Shown: positions 35,801 to 47,230, counted from the first letter of the stretch. The stretch: 64,000 nucleotides of DNA from Lophius americanus (GCA_037951165.1 JBBDHG010000126.1:3723001-3787000); one strand, 5' to 3'. The notes: a model not told the origin generated them from the sequence alone. Numbers and translations: made by a program.

Positions 35801-38800
35801 CTCCAAGGGCAGTGAGGGTCTCGATGAGTACGGCGGTCTGCAGGGTCATGTGGAGGCAGCCTGCGATGCGTGCACCCTCCAGAGGCTTAGACTTACTGTA
35901 CATCTCCCTCATCTTCATCAGGCCGGGCATCTCATTCTCTGCAATGTCGATGGCCTTACGCCCCCATTCAGCCAGGCTGATGTCGGCTAGGAGAGGTGGA
36001 AGGAATTCAAAGTATGAGTCACCTTAAGGTGTCCATGCGAGCGCTTTTCATAAATACTCAAAGTATCTTTGCAGCGCCGGAAAAAGTAAAATCGGAATCA
36101 GAAATCAAGACATAAACAGATCACTTAAAACACAAATTGATTGATTGATTGATTTTATGTGAAGAATATGATATTTTGTAAGATATATTGATACTTCGTA
36201 ATATTAAAATTACTAAGTATCAGCAGCAACCTCCTCCTGATGCTAATATTCATGTAGTTAATTAATATTCATGTTATGGACCACAACTTGAATTCTCTAA
36301 ATCGAAGGGAAAGAAAATTATTTATCTCAGCTGGAAACATGCTAGGGGCTCTTAAGCTCTGGTAAACACGATTTGAACTGACCCAATGTGGATGAGATTA
36401 CCCACAGCACGTATCAAAGTCATTCCTGAGAGAATCAAGACTCGGACTTTGCAACTTGGCAGCGGAAGTCTATGGAGAGGCCTTGCAGAATAATTTGTGA
36501 GAACACTTCAAGCAAAGATCGGACCTCACTGAACAAAAGTGGAAAACCATTAATAACAAAATTGCAATTTGCTTCTAACAAAATGAGGCAAGAACGGTCA
36601 ACAGAAATCAGAACCATGAACCCACCGAGTCCAAGGCTGGTCTAACTTTGTGTGTTGAAGTGTGTTTGAGAACGGGAGAACCAGTCATTGGCATCATGAC
36701 CTTTGTCTTCCTGGAACTGCCTACACACTCCGACCACATGAGGCCGGGCTTTGTCCTGCACCAAGATGAATCCAGGGTCCACTTCACCAGTGTTTGGTCT
36801 GAGGATTTTATCTTGGAACCTAACAGCAGTCAGGGTACCATTGGCTGACATTTGGTCTGTGAGATCCACCAAGGATCTTCCTCCCCAGACCCTCACTGAG
36901 CCACCACCACACAGGTCCTGCTGGATCGTGTTTCAGGTAGCAGAACCTTCCAAAATGAGCTCAGAGTGGACCTGCACTCATCTGTGAGGAGAAATGTGCA
37001 CCAATGGAGAACCTGCCCATCCTGTTGTCCTCTGGTGAACATCGGTCCATCTGCATGGTGCTGGGCTGTGAGCTGAGGTCCCTCTAGAGGACGTTTGACC
37101 CTCATCGAGTCTGGTTCTGACAGTTTGCTCAGACTGTGCTGGGAGACACAGCAAACCTTCTTACGGAGGTAGTTGCTGGATACAAACTAAACAAACGCAG
37201 CTTGGGACCAGATTATTCATTGTTTGTTGTTCGTTTCCTCTTGTTAATGAACAGTTGATGAGCTGTCAGTCACCCCTGAGACATTGATCCTCTGCTCAGC
37301 CAGGGGGTCAAACAGTCGATGGTTAAAGCTGAAGAAGTTAAACCAGTTGGTTGACTCTTTACTCTTAAGTGCGTGTTTTTCTTCTCTGTCCATGTCCTGC
37401 GGCAAAAATGTATCTAACAACTAGGGCTATTCCACAGCTGCTTAAAAAATACAAGAGATTAATTCTCATGGTTGGAGCTTTTCATTCATTCATTTTTGCA
37501 AACGGTTATTTGTGATCAAAAACGATCCATCATGTCTACGTCATTGAAAAGTACCAAGCGGGATAAATGGTCGAAGGCTATGAGTCCGCTCATAGAAGAA
37601 TAACTGCAACCAGATGATGTCATTAACAAGAACTAGTTTAACATCAAACAGTTTCTAAAAAACATTTGACTGGAGGCAATTTCAACTATTTCATAAAAAC
37701 CGCTGTAAACTAGAATGAAAACAATCAGGTAATTCTGTAACAATTGTGAGCGGCCTAAGTATAGCCCTCATGTTCAACCACTGAGTAAACTTTGAGCTGT
37801 CTTTCTCTTTGTGGTCGTGACCTGGACTGGAGGACAAAACATGTAGGTCCTTCTGCAGGACAGTGGGCTTGCTAAGGAGTGAATAAAGAGATTGGGGGGT
37901 CGGGGGACCTTCAACAGATGATTAGTATATTCTAATATAGTTAACAAATTGTAACCTGTCCAACTCCAGACATATAAACCCAAGTTTTTGCACCACTACT
38001 CAACGTGAGTCTTTTACCGATTTATTGCCATGTCAAGTCATTCAAGCCTAACCAGTCATATTCATGGAAAACTTGGTAATAGATGTCAACCATCTGACAC
38101 CTGTTCATAGTCTTAACCCTAGTTTACACTTTAGATTAGTTTTCAAAATATCTACATATGAATAAAATTTATAGTCAAAGCCTAAAGGTTTAGGACACCT
38201 CCTTAGAATTATTTTGTCATGGTTAGAATTTCATTGTATGCGTTTGTTCATTCAAACGGCTAACATCCAAGTGTTTTAATTAAATTGAAATAGTTTATTA
38301 TGCATAAAATCCAATTTCCTGTTCAGGATTACATCATGAGATAATAAAGTGACGATTTCCTTGAAGTTATTATTTGAAAAGGCTCTAAAATTCCTCTTAC
38401 ACATTATCTATAAACGTCCGCTTTTGTAACTAAAGATTTAGCTACTTTATTATCTGAAACCAAACGTAAAATGTCTGCAGAACGATCACTCGCTTGTTTC
38501 CAATCCAGTCAGGACCAGTTCCTCTCAGTGTCAAAACAGATAATTTATGTTAACCATCTGCAGCACACGGACAATGGTTAGATTAATATTACCTAAGAGC
38601 AGCATTATCTTAAATATATTCCTAACATAAAAAGTGTGCGTTTATTTCACAGTTAAAAACGTCATCATCCAACTCTGAACATGTAAGTTTAAGGGCGATT
38701 ATATACACTTGCTTTCAACCTCTAGAAATGATTGACATGACAGTTGTCAATGATGCAACAGCAAGGCTAGGTTAGACTCGTCTGCTTTTTTTCAAGCTTG

Positions 38801-40483
38801 AGACTGCTGCTCCTTTTATTTTAAACCTAAAGACTGCATTTCCAAGCTCAATTCAAAGGGTCCACATCTCTCTGTATAGTTTAGGGATGAAAAATCCCTT
38901 TTTTCATATGATAAAGCCATGGAGCTTGGCAGGTCTGCCAATCCAACGTTGGAATTTAAGGCTGCATACATTCATTCACTCATTGTCTGTATCAGCTTAT
39001 CCTGTTTAAGTTCGTGTATGGCTGGAGCCTATACCAGCTGAACTTGGAAGAGAGGCTGCGAACAATTCCCTCACCTTTTTTTGTTTTGTAAAAATCCACA
39101 TCAGTTACCTATGCAGCCTTTTCATTTTCAAAAAAAAAATCGAAAAATCACTGGATGAAAGGTTAAATTGACTGCAGCGCCTATGTTCCCTTCAGCCTTT
39201 CACACAATGGTGATTGAGGCTACCCTGCAAAACCCCACCTGCTTATCTGTAGAAATAACCTTTCATACACCATAAAATAGAACAGCCCTTGGGGTCAATA
39301 TCCTGCTTAAGAGTTATAGCACACTGCATCCTAGTGACAAAAAAAGGGGGGGAAATTATGTGATAGCGCATTTTTAAAAATAGACAATCATTCAAAACCT
39401 GTAATCAGGCCAAATGTTTTACTACCTGCTCATGGTAAATGAGATATTCAATAACGAATCAGCGCACCAATTCACCAGAATGTAACTTAATACATGATTG
39501 CATGTAGTTGACACAGATTGTGTAGACTTTGTCCGAAGGCTATCTGTGTTCAAGATCTTGTGAAACTTGTTCTTCTAAACATAAAACAGTCACATCAGAC
39601 GAATATTAAGTAGATTATGAAAGATGACATTTTAGGGGATAGCAAATATGTCCCACTTTACATACATTCCTATCCAAACGTGTGAAATCTAACGTTTAAC
39701 GCAGATAAAGTTCGAGCTTCTACAGCTAGACGGCAACAGTGCATCATGAAACATCTAAATATTTATATATACTTTACATTAATAAAACATCAAAACGATT
39801 CATGTACTAAACTAATGAATTCTTTTAAACTGAAACATTTTGGTCACGACATAAACACCACGTGCGGATCCAGTATTACTACAGCATGTAGTGCTCCTAA
39901 GCATATCTGCTCCTGTCACTCATACGAAAGAAACTGACGGCAGGTAGCCTAGCATCATGGGAATTGTAGTATGTAAGCCGAGCCACAGCCACTGCGTGTG
40001 AGAGTTCCGGCTCGACTGATAGACTACAAGACCCAGAAGGTGTTCTTCGCCGTGTAGCTCGTGCTCGGAGCTAACGCTACTCTTGCATGGCGATTCATTC
40101 TCAAATCTGTCTACATTGCGAGAATTCACTTAGAGGGAATGTGAAGTAAAGAGCTTAAACGACTCTCGCTAATACCAAATATGCTGAATGCTTCACTGAT
40201 GCCAAATCATTTTTTATAGGCTTAAATTTACGACAACGAGGGAAACACACATTTACAGACCTTAGAATAATCTAAAAATGAAATGAAACGTCTAAATGCA
40301 TCTTTTTTGTTGCATGTACATTTTAAATAAGGACGTTAAAGAGCCATCACACCCCATTGACGTTGAGTTAGCAGAAACTTATAAGCGTACCGCCAGAAAC
40401 ATTGCCACTCTACTACATCAAGAGCATTGATAGAATCAAACACCTTAACACTAACCGACTTTGTAGGGCAGTTTCTCAGACAT
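26804..40483 (-). CDS. ahcy: Adenosylhomocysteinase (S-adenosylhomocysteine hydrolase)
   Basis: Reversible, NAD-dependent hydrolysis of S-adenosylhomocysteine to homocysteine and adenosine, which relieves product inhibition of methyltransferases; a cytosolic/nuclear homotetramer in other vertebrates. Coding exons (minus): 40456-40483, 35796-35986, 34708-34783, 32343-32495, 30024-30136, 29563-29770, 27946-28033, 27724-27841, 27518-27640, 27357-27428, 26804-26935. All junctions are GT-AG and the total is 1302 nt, 433 codons plus stop, against 432 residues in human. The NAD-binding glycine motif GYGDVG is at residues 221-226. Residues equivalent to human catalytic or binding positions are present: His55, Asp132, Glu157, Lys187, Asp191, Asn192, Cys196, His302, and C-terminal Lys427 and Tyr431. 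The protein starts MSEKLPYKVADISLAEWG and ends FKPDHYRY, both typical. Residue 286, split across exons 7/8, is Asn, a site that varies among fish. No damage was seen, so the gene is probably functional. Confidence 0.98.
28205..28595. other. ahcy intron 6, unassigned stretch
   Basis: Plus-strand frames of 143 and 92 codons overlap here (28213-28644 and 28277-28555) but show no domain. TTTCACACCTGGAGG and similar blocks suggest a non-autonomous DNA transposon, not proven. Confidence 0.3.
28596..28644. repeat. Perfect 17-bp inverted repeat in ahcy intron 6
   Basis: The arms TCATGATGACATCACTA (28596-28612) and TAGTGATGTCATCATGA (28628-28644) flank a 15-nt spacer. Each arm contains TGACATCA/TGATGTCA, which resembles an ATF/CREB site. 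Confidence 0.85.
30190..31079 (+). other. ahcy intron 4, orphan open frames
   Basis: Two plus-strand frames (30268-30516, 82 codons; 30702-30983, 93 codons) contain polar, charged stretches with ordinary codon composition (for example MDQRFELWRAKTDPDADP) unlike random AT-rich intron. The second passes a possible donor (AACAAG then GTTGTA) near 30881. I do not recognise a family. They may be the remains of a transposon's accessory frame. Confidence 0.25.
31080..31225 (+). repeat. LINE 3-prime tail fragment in ahcy intron 4
   Basis: AAAGCTGGATAAATCGGAAG, GCCAAAATTGATATGCG, AGATGATCCACAGTGGCGAC and GGGCCGAAAGAAG occur in the order seen in a widespread fish LINE 3-prime end. A shorter relative is at 52015-52140. 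Confidence 0.6.
31590..31700 (-). repeat. L2-type LINE tail in ahcy intron 4
   Basis: Reverse-complemented, TTGTAGCACTTTGAGATTTG and ATTAAATGTATTATTATTAT match the 3-prime end and tail of L2-like elements. A related tail is at 42085-42170. Confidence 0.5.
31815..31935 (+). mobile_element. Solo Tc1-like terminal repeat in ahcy intron 4
   Basis: CTTTTCAGAAGTTGGACATT, TTTCATGAGCTGCAAGCCAT and AATCATCATTCTTTATT match the right terminal repeat of the element at 48957-49875, with no transposase attached. Confidence 0.65.
32568..32722 (+). repeat. Intronic repeat, copy 1 (ahcy intron 3)
   Basis: GTTGGTGGTGAGA, GTCCTCTGGGTGTTGCAGAG, GCAGACCACCACC and ACAGTTGGGCTACAACACC also occur in the same order at 35140-35265 in intron 2. 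No family was recognised. Confidence 0.6.
32798..32910 (+). repeat. CCTCCGCCAAGGAGG-type dispersed repeat (ahcy intron 3)
   Basis: ACCTCCGCCAAGGAGACTG, GTTTTCAG, then ACTACTGGACGGATTA and GACCCAGAAAGAATCAATTA match a common fish dispersed repeat whose end can fold on itself. Relatives are at 58770-58905 and, reversed, 42370-42452. Confidence 0.6.
33985..34260 (+). repeat. Diverged tandem duplication in ahcy intron 3
   Basis: TAGC.GCTCT.CTA.C.TTAGC, CTTGGGG/CATGGGG GATTCA and GTGTGATTAAGTTCGT recur about 185 bp apart (33990-34075 and 34172-34255). Confidence 0.6.
35140..35285 (+). repeat. Intronic repeat, copy 2 (ahcy intron 2)
   Basis: The same ordered blocks as 32568-32722, about 2.5 kb away in the next intron. 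Between here and exon 2 there are also short tandem duplications of 20 bp (35541-35582) and 33 bp (35636-35701). Confidence 0.6.
36640..37185 (-). pseudogene. Tc1-like transposase remnant in ahcy intron 1
   Basis: The minus strand gives GRVKRPL-type residues (37100), FTRGQQDGQVLHWCTFLLTD with ECRSTLSS (first catalytic Asp region, 37045-36960), MRVWGGRSLVDLTD (36896-36855) and GFILVQDKARPHVVGVCRQF (second Asp region, 36790-36735). The catalytic Glu region (SPDLNPxEHLW) is lost: the frame ends in SRSQTHFNTQS. Same subfamily as 20205-21090. Confidence 0.85.
37186..38967. other. ahcy intron 1, unassigned part
   Basis: AT-rich, no long open frame or named repeat. Chance frames only. Confidence 0.4.
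38968..39066 (-). repeat. SINE tail fragment in ahcy intron 1
   Basis: ATTCATTCACTCATTGTCTG, TCAGCTTATCCTG and GGCTGGAGCCTATACCAGCT are the antisense of the 3-prime tail of the tRNA-derived SINE found complete at 62646. Confidence 0.65.
39952..40041. promoter_or_regulatory. Pair of ZNF143/THAP11-like motifs in ahcy intron 1
   Basis: Minus strand 39952-39970 reads ACTACAATTCCCATGATGC. Plus strand 40023-40041 reads ACTACAAGACCCAGAAGGT. Both resemble the long ZNF143 (Staf)/THAP11 consensus ACTACAANTCCCAGMATGC, with two or three departures. They lie about 50 bp apart, in opposite orientations, about 0.4 kb inside ahcy intron 1, within a stretch that is less AT-rich than its surroundings. Confidence 0.5.
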
Positions 40484-40760
40484 GGTTCACTTGGGTTGTT
40501 CGGTTCCGATGAGATTGCGCGCGACGCTGGTAATCTGCCAAGCGGTCGGAAGCAGAGAGGGAGTGAGGGCAACGTGACGGCTCGCTTTTTATTATTAAAC
40601 CGGTACACATGAGAGGGCGGTGCAACATGAGTATTCTCCGAGCTCCTATTGGCTATCTCAGCTCTCGCCCCGTCAGTGGCTTTTATGATTGGATGATATT
40701 TGATAAAGTTTGGCCAAACATAATTTACCGTGCAAAACAATGGGCGGGGGTGTTTGTAAC
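40484..40760 (-). promoter_or_regulatory. ahcy promoter and 5-prime untranslated region
   Basis: Reading toward ahcy there is a GC box (CCCCCGCCCA, 40741-40750), two CCAAT boxes (40688-40692, 40648-40652), a CACCGCCC element (about 40612-40620) and a TATA-like AATAATAAAAAGC (40584-40596). A start of transcription near 40555 would give a leader of about 75 nt. The start codon sits in a good context (GTGAACCATGT). Confidence 0.6.
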
Positions 40761-42897
40761 GAACGGAACAAGTTTGGTCAGGACCCATCTGGCAGATAAG
40801 ATTGTCACTATTTTATTATATTCTATTCTGTTCTCCTTTGTATTATCGCTTCTACTCTTGTACTGCACTGTAACGTTATACTTGTTCTCTTTGTCCTACT
40901 ATTTTCTCTTATTATTTTTTATTCCAATCTTTTATTTCATATATTTTTTTCTGATTTCATTCAAACCCTTTTTGTGTTTTGTCTTTATTACTTCTTTTAG
41001 CATCACTGTTATCATTCTCCGTTTGTATTTATTGACTTTTGACTTTATCTTTTATCTTCTTTACAGTGATTTACTGTGCATCTTGTGACTTTTGTCCTGC
41101 CTTAGATTTGCTTGGCCTTGCGGTTATGTGCTTCCTTTTTATATTACTGCAAATCGAATATACAAAATTAAAAAGTTAGGTTTCCTTTCTTACCCTGTCC
41201 AGTGTGGAAGCACTGTAAGAACAGATGTTTCTAAAAGTGCTATTTTGTCTGGGACACTTGACTAGAGGAAACACAAATAGCTTTTGTAAGAAATTTATGA
41301 TAAAAAAGAAAGAAAGAAAAAAAAGAGAGAAAATGAGAGACAGAGGGTGAAGGGAATTATTTTAAAAAGTTAACCTCAGAAACAATTAAAGTCATTATTA
41401 TTATTACTATTATTATTATTATTATTAGCTAGCCAGAAGTGTACCAATTATAGATGGAAACAAGTGATCTGCTGTGGCAAACCAGAAAGGAAGCAGCCAA
41501 AAGAAAAAGGAGATGAAGATTAATTTATGTACTCTTTTAAAGCAAGAAAAAACATGAAAAACATGCAAATTGTCATCAAATTTCAAATTGAACTTTATTT
41601 ATAAAGCACCAAATCACAAAAACAACGACATACTCTTTATTCTACAGAGAAAATCTGCCTTTAACCAGACAGGAAATTCAAGCACTTACCGACTGGGGGT
41701 GAGGGGGAGTTCTCCTTTTGAGCAAATATCTGATGTGTTCACCTGAAGCAGTCAGAATTATTTATATGTTAATTGACTCATAGGCTTAGCTCAAACATTG
41801 TCAGTTATTCAAGTGCAAACCCTGGAGGGCATTCGAATTGTCAAGTGAACAAAAACAAATTAAACTAGAAAAACCACCCAGTTACCGCAAACATCCCGCA
41901 AGGGTCAAAACCAGCCTCTGAACCTACTTTGTTTCTTCCACTTTCATTCTATTCACGTATTCAGCATGTTGTTTTATTCTCTGCTCCATAGTCCTGAATT
42001 TTCAGCTGGGAATTATCTCAAGCAAACATTGTTGCATCATATCCTGTTCCTCTCCAGTCCAAAACATCGAAAGAACAAAGCAAAACTTTTAGCACTTTGA
42101 GATGTGATCTAAATATACAGTGCGTCAAAAATAAAATGTATTATTATTATTATTATTATTATTATTAAAACGGTATCCAAGGTTTAGGAGAAATCCACGC
42201 AGATTTCCCCTCTAAATCTTCCGACAACTCCAACAAACGCTCTTGATATCTCTCAAATACTCTAGCCAATCGTCTCTTACGCCTTCCACTTCAGCGTCTC
42301 TCTTCCGCCAACTGAGCCCCCAACTTCAACCCCCAATGGAACATCAAAGGAATCAAAGGAACGAAATCCGTCAATTAGTAATCTTGATAACAGCCAGACA
42401 GACAAACAAACAGGTGTGAGAACATAATCTCCTCCCTTGGCAGAGGTAATTAACAAAATATTAAATCAATGCGAAATGCTCAACGTTGTTGAGTGTTCAA
42501 TGTTAGCCCTTCTTTCGCGATGGACCGTGTTCCTGTCACTACCCTCCCTCCATCCTTTATTCAACTCGTTGGTCCGGACCCCTCAGTCCCTCTGTACCTC
42601 CTATTCAACGATAAACTATAGCGGCTCGTGTTCAAATATAACATCAAAGGCCATTCATTTGCCAAACACTAGCTTTAGAACAGCTGCCCAAAAAGTGTGA
42701 AAGGGTTCACACAAATGAATCAACCAAAACAAGAATAGATATGAGATGAAATTAAATCAGAATTAAGCTACCCTAAGCATAAAAATGAGGTCAGCTTAGG
42801 TTGTTCAATAAATTATTTCTGGATGAAGGTGCAAAATCAGGAAAAACAACATTTTCAAAGCTCAGTAAAAACTGTCAGGATCTGCTACATTATGCTA
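40761..42897. other. Intergenic region upstream of ahcy
   Basis: The 159-codon plus-strand frame at 40609-41088 is Phe/Leu-rich T-tract translation, not a gene. ATT microsatellites lie at 41394-41427 and 42137-42167. L2-type LINE tails in antisense and sense are at 41583-41650 and 42085-42170 (TAGCACTTTGAGATGTGATC). A fragment of the CCTCCGCCAAGGAGG-type repeat is at 42370-42452 (minus). Confidence 0.5.
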
Positions 42898-45735
42898 CAG
42901 GGCCGGACCGTGGAATAGGCAGTATAGGCAAATGTTAAGGGCGCTGTCTATCCGGGGGGCGCCACAAATGGGGGAAGAAAAAAAATGTAACTTCCACTAT
43001 TCTTAAAACTAGTTGGTATTATGTCTTAATATGAAGATAATAAGCCCACATTAATTTAACTGCATAGCAAAGCCTATTAAATAGGAACATTAATAATAAT
43101 AATGATGAAACGTTACTTTCCAAAGACGCCCTCCCCCAGACTAATTAGACTGTACCTGCTAACTGGGGGGGGTACAGTTGTTGACAACATGTTGTTTGAC
43201 AACAAGTCCAACAACATGTCAAAACGTCCCAAACTGTCTGGTGCCCAGGGGAGGAAGAAAAGAAGAAGAGGAAAAATGAGACAAAGACAGAGGTAACATT
43301 ACAGTAAAGATGATGTCATGACATTATTTGTCTGTTGCAGAATGACGATACCGTCGTTAACCATTAGCATAACATGTTTTGCTGATCAATAAATAAAATA
43401 ACTGTTAGTTTTAACGTCAGTTAAAGCCTTTTATATATTATAGTTGTAAGCCCAGCTGTATGTTGTGTTACAGTTCATATTGTCTAAAGTGTGTTTATAG
43501 TGTTAAACTTTACATCAGTGTGAAAGTGCACATCATTCATGTTATAGCATAACTTATACCTATATTATGCTGCAGTTTACTGCTTCTTTGCATTCTGCTA
43601 ATCAGCATTTCGTTGTAATGACAATAAAAATGAAAAAGTACATTGTACATTATACATGTACAGTATAGTGAACATCATGCATGTATCTCTTAGATTTTTT
43701 GTTTATATTATTTCATTTTATTCTTGAATATGTATGTATCATATCATATTTATTATAAGACTGGTGTCACATACTCCTCTTCTCTCTTCAGATGCGCTGT
43801 TGAGGTTTCTCAGTACCACCCCAGCAAATCTTGGACAGCATCAAGCGCTCCTCCTGTCGCCTCCACCTCAGCAGCACAACCCAGCAGTGATGCAGCAGAA
43901 TCAAGCGCTCCTCCTGCTGCTGCTCCAATAGACCCTGCTGACTGGCCATCTCCTCTAACTGATAAGGTCAGAGTTGGTTCACAGAGGTCCATTTCAAATT
44001 GAAAACCGCTTCACATTCCTTAAACAAAAGGACAGACGAAGGTGTCAACATGAATATTTTAACAGCCTCTTAGTCAATGGAGAAAAAGTCAGAAAAGCTG
44101 GCTTATGTACTCTGTAAAAGATGACAGCTTGCACTGCTTCTGCTGCAAAGTCTTTTCCAAGAGAGATTATAAACTCAATAGGAAAGGACTAAATGACTGG
44201 AAAAATGCAAGTCACTTGCTCAAGGTCCAGGAAGATAGCCAGGAGCATAATGCTCACATGTTAACATGGAAGGACTTGGAAGTCCGTTTTGCGAAAGGGC
44301 TCACAATAGACAAACAAGAGATGGCACTCGCTGAGGCTGAGAGGAAAAGGTGGCGTGACGTTCTACATCTATTGGTGGCAACTATTCAGTCCTTAGTTGA
44401 AAGAAACATGGCTTTTAGGGGGTCCACAGACACATTGAATAAACCAGACAATGGAAATTCCCTGAAAGAGGTGGAGCTTATGGCCAAATAGTATCCAGTG
44501 ATGAAGCAGCATGTCAGTAGGGTGGAAAGACGAGCTGGCAGTCACGTAAATTATCTGGGCAAAACAATCCAAAATGGACTGATAGACTCCATCAGTTCTA
44601 AAATAATAGGAACAGCTCTCTGTCATAGTCAGGATAGTGTCACAAGAAGACATACCTCAAGTTAAAGAGCATTTCTTGGGCTTTCTTGTTGCATTGGAGT
44701 CAACAGGAGAACATTTATCATCTCTAATCCTAAAAAGTCTGGAGGAACTTAAGATCTGAGGACCATTTGAGGACTGCAGAGGCCAGTCTTATGACAACGG
44801 CGCCAACATGAAGGAAAAAAATAAAGGCGTTCAGGCAAGGTTGCTTCCGCTGAACTCAAGGGCTTTTTTTGTTCCGTGTGGTGCCCACACTTTAAATCTG
44901 GCAGTAGCTGAGGCTGCTTCTTAGCCTCCAACCATAGGTGGGATGTCCTCCTGAAATATGGCAGAATCACTCTGAAATCATGGGCTGAGATCAGATGGGA
45001 AAGCAGGATAAAAGCATTGAGGCAGTAAGGTCTCAGGCTGGGCAAGTCAGAGAGGCTCTTCTGGAGGTGAGGGAAACAACTGCAGGCCCTGTGGTGAGAG
45101 TTGAAGCCCAGTCTTTGGCTGAGGAGATTGGATCCTATCACTTCTGCATCTGTACAGCCATATGGTATGACATTCTCAGCAAGATCCAGTATGTCAGTAA
45201 ACTGATGCAGTCACCCTCCATGCAGCTTGATGTGGCTGTCGACTTGCTGAAGAAAACCAGAGATTCCCTCACCAGTTTCAGAAACACTGGATTTTCTGAT
45301 GCACAGACAACGGCAAAGAAGATGTGTGACGAGATGAATGTGGAGGCTGAAGTCAAACAAAAGCGGTTGAGAACCACAAAAAGGCACTTTGGCTACGAGT
45401 CTCCAGATGATTCCATACTGCCATCTCTTCACTTGATGAGAGATTTCAGTACCTTGGAGAGGTTAATAACAAGTTTGGTGTACTCCTCAATTTCCCCAAC
45501 CTGGGAGAAGAAGACCTGCTACAGCAGTGTCAAACCCTAAGTACTGCTCTGACCCATGATAGCCAGCCAGACATTGATGGCACAGAACTTGCAAAGGAAA
45601 TGGACAATTTTCCACCATTGCCATCAAAGAATGTGACAAACATGGAACTCTTGACCTTCCTGCATGAAAAGAATCTGGCAGAAATTTACCCCAACATGTG
45701 GGTTGCTTTGAGAATCTCTGCCACTCTTCCTGTTA
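42898..45735 (+). mobile_element. hAT DNA transposon (ZMYM1-like), truncated at its 3-prime end
   Basis: The left end CAGGGCCGGACCGTGGAATA at 42898 has the form of hAT termini of this fish family. The transposase spans 43180-45735. Its right terminal repeat is missing: just before the expected SAERSFS-type dimerisation motif, the sequence changes to LTR-like material at about 45735. Confidence 0.8.
43102..45735 (+). pseudogene. hAT transposase pseudogene (ZMYM1/TTF zinc-finger type)
   Basis: Exon 1 contains MSKRPKLSGAQGRKKRRRGK and ends at a donor (43292/43293). Exon 2 begins after the acceptor at 43791 (DALLRFLSTTPANLGQHQ). The TTF-type zinc finger and following region lie in an intact 128-codon frame at 44105-44491 (including DSLHCFCCKVFSKRDYKLNR). 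Downstream pieces continue in other frames: GSHVNYLGKTIQNGLIDSIS (44532), a catalytic-core deletion around 44640-44760, and a 181-codon frame at 44995-45540 (SLAEEIGSYHFCICTAIWYD, VEAEVKQKRLRTTKRHFGYE). The frame then shifts to ELLTFLHEKNLAEIYPNMWV-like residues near 45650-45710. Retained intron structure suggests an element with spliced transposase mRNA. It is inactive. Confidence 0.85.
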
Positions 45736-46300
45736 ACCCGTCAGCCACCATCATCGCCTGAGGAAACCGGTAGTGTTCCTGAGGTTGATGCTGATCGGGG
45801 CTCTCTCTTTGAGGGAACCTGGCTGGCAATAAAACCGGTTCCCAAAAAGAGGCGAGGCCGGCGCCGACCTTCATTGCCGCCCAGCCCAGAGAAGTTTCGT
45901 CCTTGTCGTCGGGTCCTTGAGGCACCTCGCCACGGACCCCCGGAGAAGTCTCTCCTTTGCCATCTTGCCCGCTGTCCTCCGGCTCGGCCTCTTGAAGGCT
46001 CTTTCCACTTCCACTGCCGGCGGCTTCGTGACCTGGTTCGCCACCACGGACTACCCCCTCCTTGTGACCTGGTTCGCCTCCGCGGGCGAACTCCTCCTCC
46101 TCGTGCCCTGGTTCCCCTCCACGGGCGACATCCTCCTCCTAGTGACCGGGTCCGCCGCCACTGGCAACCTCCTCCTCGTGACCGGGTCCGCCTCCACTGG
46201 CGAACTTTTTGGTAAACAATAAATATTTTTGCACCTGCTCTACGTCGTATGCGTCTGCATTTGGGTCCGAGCAAAAACCCACAGGAGTTCGTAACAAAAA
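45735..46300 (+). repeat. LTR-like sequence with a 36-39 bp tandem repeat
   Basis: GC-rich. It contains five tandem units of 36-39 bp (about 46025-46210; (T/C)GTGACC(T/G)GGT(T/C)CGCC type) whose lengths are multiples of three. AATAAATATTTTTGCACCTG (46219) and TCTGCATTTGGGTCCGAGCA follow, ending near GTAACA at 46297. The terminal block resembles the 3-prime end of fish Gypsy LTRs, so this is probably part of an LTR element that replaced the hAT end. Open frames on both strands (up to 196 codons) are low-complexity shadows. Confidence 0.5.
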
Positions 46301-47230
46301 GTTGAGTCAATCTAATTGAAAATTGATGCAAAATTTCCTTGTGAAATGATTTGAGTATTCTGACTTTTTTTTACTGCTTAAAAACAGGCTTGACCAAACA
46401 ATTTGTTATTTTATTGTAAATCTAGAGTGTCTAAGATGTGAATTAATACGTGCACCAAAGAAATTGAAAGAAAAAAACAGTGCCTCAGTGAGGTTTATCA
46501 ACATAAGTCTCTATATTATAACCATGGACAAAAGACACAATATCATCAATATAAATAAATGAAAATACACAGTATTCTCTAGGATACTGAGCTTAAACAA
46601 TAAACGTTTAATTGTTGGTTACTCAAGCACTCATTTTATTCCATGTGTGCTGTGTACGAAAGCAGCACGAATGACTTGTTGACCTTTTTTTCTTCCGATA
46701 ACACATGTTATCTGTGTTTGCTATTATCAGTTTTAGTCCTTGGGTTTAAGATCTCTTCTGTGTGTCGGCTCACACCTCACACTGGCTCAGCGTTTCTCTC
46801 TCAGGCCCTCAACATCTCCGATCTGTGCCTGCTCAACTCTGTCTAAACTGTCGCTCAAAACCAGCCAACAATCAGAATCCGGACTGTCAGTTTTTTCTCC
46901 GATCTGATCGCTAAATCGTTTCTGCACGCTCTGAACTTTGTGCAGTGCAACAATGTACCACAAAAACCACAAAAACCACCCAATCTCAGGCTTTAGAAAG
47001 TAAAACTGGAAGACTGTCTTCCCTCCAGTCATCAGCCGGGGGGAAAACGGTAACTAAGTCAGTAGTGGTTCCTGTTTTCAGCCGGATTAAAACATGTGTT
47101 ATGTTAGCATTTCTGTAATACTAAACTTCAATAAAGAACTGGAAGCCAGTCCATCATAGGGCCAACCTAATAAGGAATAAAGTAGGAGTTGCATGAATTA
47201 ATATGAACATTTACCAATTTTTAAGATGGC
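46301..47230. other. Spacer, nothing recognised
   Basis: No coding sequence or named repeat; frames of 67-81 codons show no domains. Confidence 0.4.

Noticed and set aside
40609..41088. 159-codon plus-strand frame upstream of ahcy
   Set aside because: Phe/Leu/Ile-rich translation of a T-rich tract. It overlaps the ahcy promoter and has no signal of a real membrane protein gene.
43810..43992. Ala/Gly-rich 60-codon minus-strand frame
   Set aside because: Antisense of the hAT exon 2 tandem Gln/Leu/Ala-coding sequence.
45741..46331. 196-codon Arg-rich minus-strand frame and 113/101-codon plus-strand frames
   Set aside because: Low-complexity shadows of GC-rich tandem repeats in LTR-like sequence, with no domain or splice context.
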